Positions 1 through 5,068 of a stretch of 5,068 bases of DNA are shown piece after piece. Origin of the DNA: an uncultured Eubacteriales bacterium (lineage in GTDB: Bacteria; Bacillota; Clostridia; Oscillospirales; Oscillospiraceae); the NCBI GenBank assembly GCA_949744025.1, contig CATJWA010000243.1, positions 1 through 5,068 on the forward strand, written 5' to 3'. The notes under the pieces were generated by a model, which did not search any database, was not told where the DNA came from, and worked only from the letters and a program-made list of their open reading frames with translations. The translations under genes and the position numbers were made by a program. How positions within the stretch are numbered: position 1 is the first letter of the stretch; each line of letters opens with the position of its first letter.

Positions 1-3000
1 CTGCAGCGCAGCATACCGCCCGAGGCCCTTCGCGCGGCGGCCTTTACGGTTGCCGACGGGGAGGCCTGTCCGCTCGAGCGGGTCGAGCGCTCGCTTCTTC
101 GCTGCGGCTACGTCCACCGCCTCCAGGTCGAGGGCCCCGGCCAGTATTCCCGCCGCGGCGGCATACTCGACTTTTTCTCCCCAGCCTATGAAAACCCAGT
201 GCGCGTTGAGTACTGGGGAGACGAGGTCAACTCCATGGGCTTTTTTGACCTGGAAAGCCAGCGGCGGATTGAAAATCTCTCCTCCTGCCGCATACTGCCC
301 GCGGCCGAGACTCTGCCTTCGCTGCACTCCGGAGGAGAAAATTCTCTTGCCGACGAGCTGACCGCCGCCTCCGTGCGCGCCGCGCGCAGCCAGAAAGCCG
401 AGAGCCGCCTCCTGTGCGAAAATCTGCGCGCTGACGCCGAAAAGCTGCGTGAAACGCGCTCATTGTCCGACGCGGACCGCTATATGGGCCTTATCTATCC
501 CGAATTTTCCTGCGCGCTGGACTACATACCGGACGACGCGCTTGTATTCATCGACCAGCCCGCAAAGGCGGCCAAGCTCGCCGCCGAGCAGGCCAGGCTG
601 CTGGGAGAGGACCTGCGCACGCTGCTGCAAAGCGGCAGCCTCATCCCCGGCCGGGCGGATTTCCGCATGAGCTGGGCCGAGGCGGCCGAGCGGCTTTGCC
701 TCCATCCCACGGTCATGGGCGAGAGCTTTGTACAGGGCCGCTGCCTGCCGGAGCCGCGCGCGGCCGTGAGCATAACGGCAAAGCAGCTCCCGTCCTACGG
801 CGGAAGCATGGAGACCGCGGCGGAGGACGTGCGGCACTACCTCGCCTCGGGCTGTACTGTCGTCGTCCTCGCCTCGGACGAGAGGCGGTGCCCTCTGCTG
901 TCCGAGTTTTTCGCCCGAAACGGCGTGGACGCGCGCGTACTTTCCGGCCTTGACGCCCCCATAGCCGAGGGCGAGTGCGTGATAGCCCCCGGCGCGCTGT
1001 CCGGCGGCTTTGAGTATCCCGTCAGCCGCCTCGCCGTGCTCACGGACGCGCAGCTTCTCCACGGCGGCCTCCGCAAATCAAAGCGCAAAAAGGCCGTGTC
1101 CAACCGCCGCGCTCTTGAGTCCTGCGCGGACCTGTCCGTTGGCGACCTCGTCGTTCACGAGCACCACGGCATCGGCCGCTTCGCCGGCGTGATGAAGATG
1201 AAGGTTGACGGCGCGGAGAAGGACTATATTAAAATATGCTACGCCGGCACCGACAGTCTGTACGTGCCCGCCACGCAGCTTGACCTGGTGTCGAAGTACA
1301 TCGGCGGCGAGGAGCGTCCCGTCAAGCTGTCGAAAATGGGCGGCACGGAATGGGCTCGGACCAAGTCGCGCGCCAAGGCCGCGGCAAAGGAGCTGGCCGG
1401 CGAGCTTATCAGGCTCTACGCCGAGCGCCGCCGCCTGCCCGGCCACGCTTTCGCCCCCGACTCGGACTGGCAGAGCCAGTTTGAGGACAGCTTCGGCTAT
1501 CAGGAGACGGACGACCAGCTCCGGTGCATCGCCGAGATAAAGCGCGATATGGAAAGCAGCGTGCCCATGGACCGCCTGCTGTGCGGCGACGTGGGCTACG
1601 GCAAGACGGAGGTAGCCCTGCGCGCGGTGATGAAGTGCGTGCTCGACGGTAAGCAGGCCGCGATTTTAGTGCCCACCACGGTGCTGGCCCAGCAGCATTA
1701 CCAGACCGCGATGCAGCGGTTTTTCGGCTACCCCGTGAAAATTGAGATACTCAGCCGCTTCCGCACCCCCGCCCAGGTCAGGGCCACACTGCGCGGCCTG
1801 GCTGACGGCAGCGTGGACATCGTCATAGGCACTCACCGGCTGATACAAAAGGACATAATTTTCAAGGACCTCGGCCTTCTCGTCGTGGACGAGGAGCAGC
1901 GCTTCGGCGTCAGCCACAAGGAGCGGCTCAAGGAGATGAGCCGCGGCGTGGACGTTTTGACCCTCTCAGCCACTCCCATACCGCGCACGCTCAACATGGC
2001 CATGAGCGGCCTGCGCGACATGTCCACGCTCGAGGAGCCGCCCCAGGACCGTCTGCCCGTGCAGACCTATGTCATGGAGCACGACTGGGACGTGGTGTGC
2101 GACGCCATACGCCGCGAGGTCCGGCGCGGCGGTCAGGTCTACTACCTGCACAACCGCGTGGAGAATATCGAGCGCACCGCCGCGCGCATTTTGAAAATGC
2201 TTCCGGATGTCAGCGTGGCCGTGGCCCACGGCAAGATGGACGAGGATACGCTCTCCGGCGTGATGGAGAGCGTCTCGTCCGGTGAGACGCAGGTGCTTGT
2301 GTGCACGACGATAATCGAAACGGGCATCGACATTCCCAACGTCAACACTCTCATTATCGAGGACGCGGACCGTCTGGGACTTGCCCAGCTCCACCAGATA
2401 CGCGGGCGCGTCGGCCGCTCCAACCGCCGCGCCAGCGCCTACCTGACCTTCCGCCGGGACAAGGTGCTCAGCGAGATTGCGGAAAAGCGCCTCGCCGCCA
2501 TACGCGAGTTTGCCGAGTTCAACTCGGGCTTTCGCATAGCCATGCGCGATCTTGAGATACGCGGCGCGGGCAACCTTCTCGGCGCGGAGCAGTCGGGCCA
2601 CATGATTGACGTGGGCTACGACATGTACCTCAAGCTTCTGGAGGAGGCCGTTTTGGAGGAGCGCGGCGAGAGGGTGGAGGTGCGCGCCCAGTGCTCGGCG
2701 GACCTTGCCGTGTCGGCGAACATACCCGAGCGCTATGTCCGCTCCCCCGAGCAGAGAATGGACCTGTACAGGCGCATAGCGATGATACGCAGCGAGGACG
2801 AGGCCGACGACCTGACAGACGAGCTTATCGACCGCTTCGGCGACCCTCCCCCAAGCGTGAACAGTCTGGTCCATGTGGCCCTCCTGCGCGGCGAGGCCAC
2901 CCGCGCCGGCATAAGCGAGATTGCCCAGAAAAACGGCCTGCTTCGCTTCAAATTGGAGAGCTTCGACATGGCCCGTGTCTCCGAGCTGTACGCCCTGCCG

Positions 3001-3138
3001 AAATTTAAAGGGCGCGTCAAGGTCGAGGCCGGTGCCAAGCCCGCGCTGAGCCTGCGTCTGCAAAGCGGAAAAAGAGTCATCGAGACCGCCCGTGAATTTG
3101 TCGCGGCGTGGGCTGCCACGGAGCACGCTCAGCCCTGA
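1..3138 (+). CDS. mfd: Transcription-repair coupling factor Mfd (5' partial)
   Basis: Mfd is a cytoplasmic ATP-driven DNA translocase. It pushes RNA polymerase stalled at lesions off the template and recruits UvrA for nucleotide excision repair. The frame is open from base 1 to the TGA at 3136-3138, giving 1045 visible residues; family members are about 1150-1180 long, so roughly 110-120 N-terminal residues lie upstream. An ATG at 199 is internal, because clear Mfd sequence precedes it. Order of domains: UvrB-like N-terminal module (QYSRRGGILDFF, residues 48-59, then the conserved ILPAAE segment); RNA-polymerase-interacting domain from about residue 379 (SVGDLVVHEHHGIGRF); translocase lobe 1 with Walker A GDVGYGKT (529-536), DEEQ box (630-633) and TLSATPIPRT (654-663); lobe 2 with QIRGRVGR (799-806); RGAGNLLG relay motif (from 854); C-terminal TRCF domain with DELIDRFGDPP (about 940-950), which in known Mfd covers the UvrA-binding surface. 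No frameshift or missing catalytic residue is seen. Confidence 0.98.
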   Translation: MQRSIPPEALRAAAFTVADGEACPLERVERSLLRCGYVHRLQVEGPGQYSRRGGILDFFSPAYENPVRVEYWGDEVNSMGFFDLESQRRIENLSSCRILPAAETLPSLHSGGENSLADELTAASVRAARSQKAESRLLCENLRADAEKLRETRSLSDADRYMGLIYPEFSCALDYIPDDALVFIDQPAKAAKLAAEQARLLGEDLRTLLQSGSLIPGRADFRMSWAEAAERLCLHPTVMGESFVQGRCLPEPRAAVSITAKQLPSYGGSMETAAEDVRHYLASGCTVVVLASDERRCPLLSEFFARNGVDARVLSGLDAPIAEGECVIAPGALSGGFEYPVSRLAVLTDAQLLHGGLRKSKRKKAVSNRRALESCADLSVGDLVVHEHHGIGRFAGVMKMKVDGAEKDYIKICYAGTDSLYVPATQLDLVSKYIGGEERPVKLSKMGGTEWARTKSRAKAAAKELAGELIRLYAERRRLPGHAFAPDSDWQSQFEDSFGYQETDDQLRCIAEIKRDMESSVPMDRLLCGDVGYGKTEVALRAVMKCVLDGKQAAILVPTTVLAQQHYQTAMQRFFGYPVKIEILSRFRTPAQVRATLRGLADGSVDIVIGTHRLIQKDIIFKDLGLLVVDEEQRFGVSHKERLKEMSRGVDVLTLSATPIPRTLNMAMSGLRDMSTLEEPPQDRLPVQTYVMEHDWDVVCDAIRREVRRGGQVYYLHNRVENIERTAARILKMLPDVSVAVAHGKMDEDTLSGVMESVSSGETQVLVCTTIIETGIDIPNVNTLIIEDADRLGLAQLHQIRGRVGRSNRRASAYLTFRRDKVLSEIAEKRLAAIREFAEFNSGFRIAMRDLEIRGAGNLLGAEQSGHMIDVGYDMYLKLLEEAVLEERGERVEVRAQCSADLAVSANIPERYVRSPEQRMDLYRRIAMIRSEDEADDLTDELIDRFGDPPPSVNSLVHVALLRGEATRAGISEIAQKNGLLRFKLESFDMARVSELYALPKFKGRVKVEAGAKPALSLRLQSGKRVIETAREFVAAWAATEHAQP

Positions 3139-3175
3139 GTTTATTAACAATTTGAGAATTTCTTCCCACTTTGCT

Positions 3176-3203
3176 TTAACTTGCGCGCGCTCGGTGATAT
3201 AAT
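3176..3203 (+). promoter_or_regulatory. Predicted sigma-A-type extended -10 promoter for the PAP2 operon
   Basis: A perfect TATAAT lies at 3198-3203 and is preceded by TGA at 3195-3197, giving the extended -10 form TGnTATAAT. The best -35 is TTAACT at 3176-3181 (16-base spacer), matching TTGACA at four of six positions; TTTAAC at 3175-3180 with a 17-base spacer is an alternative. The start of transcription would fall near 3210, leaving a leader of about 40 bases before the PAP2 start codon. The surrounding 3139-3180 stretch is clearly richer in A and T than the flanking genes. The -10 match is strong; the -35 is weak, as is usual when an extended -10 is present. Confidence 0.7.
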
Positions 3204-3215
3204 GCGTCTATGATT

Positions 3216-3232
3216 TTCCCCGCCTCCGGGAA
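3216..3232 (+). other. Small leader hairpin between promoter and PAP2 start
   Basis: CCCG at 3219-3222 and CGGG at 3227-3230 can pair around a CCTC loop, extended by TT (3216-3217) with AA (3231-3232) across one bulged C. It is followed by TTTT at 3233-3236 and then the GGAG ribosome binding site. It could be a weak terminator for read-through from mfd, or merely leader structure close to the ribosome binding site. The stem is only four to six pairs, so this is a low-confidence call. Confidence 0.25.
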
Positions 3233-3236
3233 TTTT

Positions 3237-3240
3237 GGAG
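3237..3240 (+). promoter_or_regulatory. Ribosome binding site of the PAP2 gene
   Basis: GGAG sits 10 bases upstream of the ATG at 3251. The spacing is slightly long, but no other in-frame start has a better site. The ATG at 3241 is in a different frame, the mfd frame, and does not lead into the conserved protein. Confidence 0.6.
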
Positions 3241-3250
3241 ATGCTTTTTT

Positions 3251-3904
3251 ATGAAGGCAATAAAATCTCTCCGGCACTTTCTCCGCCGCAATCCCCATGC
3301 GTATCTTGCCCTGTACGTGCCGGTGTTCATGCTGATGTTCTTCACGGTAGAGGCGCTTGTACCCGCGGACGCGGACTATTGGGTCTCGTACATACCCCTG
3401 GACGATTACATTCCCTTCATCCCCGTCTTTATCGTACCCTACTGCATGTGGTATCCCTTCCTCATCGCCACGGGAATCCTTCTCATGCTGCGCGACAGGG
3501 ACAATTTCCTGCGTTACATGTACTTCATCATGGCCGGCTTTACCGCCGCGCTGGCGTTCTGCCTGCTCGTGCCGAACGGCCAGGACCTGCGCCCGCAGAG
3601 CTTTGACGCGGACAACGTCTTTACCCGTCTTATTTCGCTCATCTACGCCGCGGACACCAACACAAATGTTTTCCCGAGCATGCACGTTATCGGCTGCGCC
3701 GCTGCCGTGTGCGCCGCCTTTAAAAGCGCGGAAATGCGCCGTTACCGCGCGCCCTGGCTGATTCTGTCGCTTTTGATATGCGCCTCCACGGTGCTGATAA
3801 AGCAGCACTCCGTGCTCGATATCATCGGCGCGGCCGCCTTTGTCGTGCCCTTATACATATGTATATACATAATACCCCCAAAGCTGGGAAGGAGAAGTGA
3901 ATGA
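3251..3904 (+). CDS. PAP2-family membrane phosphatase
   Basis: This 217-residue protein belongs to the PAP2 (type 2 phosphatidic acid phosphatase) superfamily, integral membrane enzymes that remove phosphate from lipid phosphates or prenyl pyrophosphates, or move phospho-headgroups, usually on the outer face of the membrane. The three signature motifs are recognisable in a divergent form: LRP at 113-115 (the RP of motif 1, without the usual lysine seven residues earlier), PSMH at 142-145 (motif 2, normally PSGH) and AST..KQHSVLD at 178-190 (motif 3, with catalytic H186 and D190). The arginine normally after the motif-3 serine is threonine 180. This pattern resembles the PAP2_3/inositolphosphotransferase-like branch. 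Hydrophobic stretches near 17-35, 55-80, 89-107, 146-157, 167-183 and 190-208 give about five or six membrane spans. A basic N terminus (K and R at 2-13) suggests the N terminus is cytoplasmic. It has its own promoter and overlaps the next gene by four bases. The substrate cannot be told from sequence; phosphatidate, undecaprenyl pyrophosphate and headgroup transfer are all possible. Confidence 0.88.
   Translation: MKAIKSLRHFLRRNPHAYLALYVPVFMLMFFTVEALVPADADYWVSYIPLDDYIPFIPVFIVPYCMWYPFLIATGILLMLRDRDNFLRYMYFIMAGFTAALAFCLLVPNGQDLRPQSFDADNVFTRLISLIYAADTNTNVFPSMHVIGCAAAVCAAFKSAEMRRYRAPWLILSLLICASTVLIKQHSVLDIIGAAAFVVPLYICIYIIPPKLGRRSE
3852..3865. repeat. 14-bp perfect palindrome inside the end of the PAP2 gene
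   Basis: TATACATATGTATA reads the same on both strands. It lies in an unusually AT-rich stretch (3850-3875) within the last transmembrane segment codons (residues about 201-208, LYICIYII), in an otherwise GC-rich gene, about 36 bases before the next start codon. It may be a by-product of ATA and TAC codons, or a binding site or low-structure tract helping initiation of the downstream gene. Confidence 0.5.
3889..3894 (+). promoter_or_regulatory. Ribosome binding site of the downstream membrane protein
   Basis: AAGGAG lies six bases before the ATG at 3901, inside the last codons of the PAP2 gene. It is a near-ideal Shine-Dalgarno sequence and fixes this start. Together with the ATGA stop/start overlap it indicates translational coupling to PAP2. 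Confidence 0.85.
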
Positions 3905-4740
3905 AGGGAAGATTTAAAAACTGGGTAATCGCGCTGAAAATGCTCTGGCACGAAAAGCGCTCCGTGCTCATCGTCTACGCGGTGCTTCGCCTTATCGTTA
4001 TCGCCGCGCTGGTGCTCTCGTGCCTGAACGGGGACTATGACAGCGCCTTTATCTGCGTGCTGGTGCTTGTGCTGTTTCTGGTTCCGGCCTTTATTCAGGA
4101 CCGCTTTTCGATTGAGCTGCCCTCAGCGTTGGAGATTATCATCCTCCTTTTCATCTTTGCCGCGGAGATTTTGGGCGAGCTGAGCAATTACTACGTCAAT
4201 TTTGAGTATTGGGACACCCTGCTGCATACGACCTGGGGCTTTCTGTGCGCCGCCGTCGGCTTTTCCATGGTGGAGATTCTCAACCGCAGCCGCAGTATCC
4301 GCTTCGAGCTCTCGCCGCTGTTTCTTGCGATATGCGCCTTTTGCTTTTCCATGACCATAGGCGTCATCTGGGAGTTTTTCGAGTTCGGCATGGACTATAT
4401 TTTCCACACCGACATGCAGAAGGACACTGTTTTGAGCGCCTTTTCCAGCGTCAGCCTTGACCCGACAAACAGCAATATCCCCATCATGATTTCCGGCATA
4501 ACCGAGGTTGCTGTCAACGGTCAGGAGCTCGGCCTGGGCGGCTATCTTGACATCGGGCTTTACGACACGATGGAGGACATGTTCGTCAACTTCATCGGCG
4601 CGCTGGTGTTCAGCGTTATCGGCTATATCGACGTAAAGCGCCACGGCGAAAGCCGCTTTGCCGGCAGCCTGATTCCGAGAACGGCCCCGCAGGCACAGGA
4701 AGCTTCCTCTGCTCCGCCCAGTCAGGAGTCTTGCCAATAA
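3901..4740 (+). CDS. Polytopic membrane protein of unknown function, DUF2238/YjdF-like
   Basis: The 279-residue product has hydrophobic spans near residues 21-41, 47-64, 76-92, 107-124, 138-158 and 225-242, so about six membrane helices. Conserved-looking polar residues sit at helix ends: E89 and E93, YWDTLLH at 103-109, W157/E158/E161 and DTMEDMFVNFIGA at 222-234. This layout (aromatic-D...H...G, then WE..E, then DT..D...N..G) resembles the DUF2238/YjdF type of membrane protein, whose function is unknown; the assignment is from memory of the pattern and is not certain. A long loop at about 168-221 is rich in polar residues. The C-terminal tail (about 259-279) is rich in Ala, Pro, Ser and Gln and looks disordered. 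The start is fixed by AAGGAG and the ATGA overlap with PAP2, so the two are probably made together and may act in one membrane process. No catalytic motif of a known enzyme is visible. Confidence 0.9.
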   Translation: MKGRFKNWVIALKMLWHEKRSVLIVYAVLRLIVIAALVLSCLNGDYDSAFICVLVLVLFLVPAFIQDRFSIELPSALEIIILLFIFAAEILGELSNYYVNFEYWDTLLHTTWGFLCAAVGFSMVEILNRSRSIRFELSPLFLAICAFCFSMTIGVIWEFFEFGMDYIFHTDMQKDTVLSAFSSVSLDPTNSNIPIMISGITEVAVNGQELGLGGYLDIGLYDTMEDMFVNFIGALVFSVIGYIDVKRHGESRFAGSLIPRTAPQAQEASSAPPSQESCQ

Positions 4741-4745
4741 GCACA

Positions 4746-4784
4746 AAATCCGCGGATATGGAATCCGCGGATTTCAACATTTTT
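4746..4784 (+). terminator. Rho-independent terminator of the PAP2 operon
   Basis: AAATCCGCGGAT (4746-4757) and ATCCGCGGATTT (4763-4774) form a perfect 12-bp stem around the loop ATGGA. A TTTTT run follows at 4780-4784 after CAACA. The left arm begins five bases after the TAA of the membrane protein gene. The gap between stem and T run is longer than ideal, but the position and perfect stem make termination the most likely role. Each arm also contains the self-complementary 10-mer ATCCGCGGAT. A short A run on the left side could give weak function in the reverse direction. Confidence 0.8.
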
Positions 4785-4786
4785 AC

Positions 4787-4815
4787 TTGCGCGGATAAAA
4801 AATACGTGCTAAAAT
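4787..4815 (+). promoter_or_regulatory. Predicted extended -10 promoter for the cytidylate kinase-like gene
   Basis: TAAAAT at 4810-4815 is preceded by TGC at 4807-4809, an extended -10. With a 17-base spacer the -35 is TTGCGC at 4787-4792, which keeps the TTG of the consensus. Transcription would start near 4822, giving a leader of about 46 bases. The promoter starts two bases after the T run of the upstream terminator. Confidence 0.6.
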
Positions 4816-4851
4816 ATGGTTAGTAAGCTGTGGATTTTTTAAGCAGCCCAA

Positions 4852-4859
4852 GAGGGGAG
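4852..4859 (+). promoter_or_regulatory. Ribosome binding site of the cytidylate kinase-like gene
   Basis: GAGGGGAG is followed by an AT-rich spacer of eight bases (TTAATAAT) and the ATG at 4868. This fixes the start, which also gives the expected N-terminal beta strand of the family. Confidence 0.8.
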
Positions 4860-4867
4860 TTAATAAT

Positions 4868-5068
4868 ATGAACAGAATCATCACCGTCAGCCGCCAGTTT
4901 GGCAGCGGGGGCCGCGAGCTGGGCAGGCGTCTTGCCGAAACGCTTGGCGTGGCCTATTATGACAGGGAAATAATCCGCGCCATATCCGAAAAAAGCGCCC
5001 TGGCCGAGAGCTATGTCGAGCAGATAGTCGAGCAGCATATCAGCTCCTATTACCCCATAACCATTGCC
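4868..5068 (+). CDS. Cytidylate kinase-like family protein (3' partial)
   Basis: Sixty-seven codons are visible and the frame runs off the window. The N terminus, MNRIITVSRQFGSGGRELGR, is the hallmark of the 'cytidylate kinase-like' proteins (AAA_26/Cytidylate_kin2 type), small P-loop proteins common in gut Firmicutes and normally about 200 residues long. The family is related to CMP kinase, but its substrate is not firmly established. The nucleotide-binding loop is atypical: where CMP kinase has GSGKST, this protein has GSGGRE (residues 12-17), so the canonical P-loop lysine is replaced by glycine 15 next to arginine 16. The segment AYYDREIIRAISEKSAL (29-45) matches the YYDREI...A pattern usual in the family. 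It has its own promoter and is set apart from the membrane-protein pair by a terminator. Whether the rest of the gene is intact cannot be seen. Confidence 0.88.
   Translation, partial: MNRIITVSRQFGSGGRELGRRLAETLGVAYYDREIIRAISEKSALAESYVEQIVEQHISSYYPITIA

Noticed and set aside
199..201. ATG as the start of a shorter Mfd
   Set aside because: The 66 upstream codons in the same frame are open and encode conserved Mfd sequence (QYSRRGGILDFF), so the gene begins before the window.
460..1062. A 200-codon minus-strand open frame opposite the Mfd N-terminal region
   Set aside because: Same reason: it lies within strongly supported mfd coding sequence, and its composition mirrors the sense codons.
1966..3150. 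A 394-codon open frame on the minus strand opposite mfd
   Set aside because: It is fully antisense to conserved Mfd translocase and TRCF sequence, its product is low-complexity (rich in H, A, V, L, G) and matches no family I know. Long antisense frames are expected from GC-rich codon bias.
3176..3808. A 210-codon minus-strand open frame opposite PAP2
   Set aside because: The sense strand carries PAP2 motifs, membrane spans, promoter and ribosome binding site; the antisense product is hydrophilic with no recognisable domain.
4123..4746. A 207-codon minus-strand open frame opposite the membrane protein gene
   Set aside because: Its start would lie at the edge of the terminator stem with no convincing ribosome binding site, and the sense gene is well supported.
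4746..4796. CGCGGAT copies as a CRISPR-like or mobile-element repeat
   Set aside because: Units are only 7-10 bases with irregular spacing and there are no spacers or transposase; terminator plus possible operator explains them better.
4828..4848. Leader structure or riboswitch before the kinase-like gene (GCTG...CAGC pairing)
   Set aside because: Only four pairs around a long loop in a leader of about 46 bases, too short and too weak for a known riboswitch.

Overview
The window looks like a piece of chromosome from a GC-rich (about 60 % by eye) member of the Firmicutes/Clostridia, probably a gut anaerobe of the Oscillospirales type. This placement is an inference from the Mfd sequence style, strong AAGGAG/GGGGAG-type ribosome binding sites, the presence of a 'cytidylate kinase-like' gene, and heavy use of ATA isoleucine codons despite the high GC content. 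No 16S or other marker gene is present, so it is tentative. All real genes are on the + strand.

Layout. Bases 1-3138 encode most of the transcription-repair coupling factor Mfd, open from the first base and missing roughly the first 110-120 residues. A 112-base gap (3139-3250) holds no clear mfd terminator but does hold a good extended -10 promoter and a ribosome binding site. These serve a two-gene unit: a PAP2-family membrane phosphatase (3251-3904), whose stop codon overlaps by ATGA the start of a polytopic membrane protein of unknown function (3901-4740) that resembles the DUF2238/YjdF type. Five bases after that gene begins a perfect 12-bp hairpin followed by a T run (4746-4784), which closes the unit. 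A second extended -10 promoter and a strong Shine-Dalgarno sequence follow. They lead into the first 67 codons of a cytidylate kinase-like P-loop protein (4868 to the window end).

How the genes relate. Mfd is a housekeeping DNA-repair ATPase. The PAP2 protein and the DUF2238-like protein are translationally coupled and both integral to the membrane, so they probably act together on a membrane lipid or lipid carrier; this is an inference from layout alone. The kinase-like gene is an independent transcription unit.

I see no CRISPR array, tRNA, rRNA, insertion sequence, phage gene or recognisable defence system. The least explained part is the PAP2 plus membrane-protein pair.
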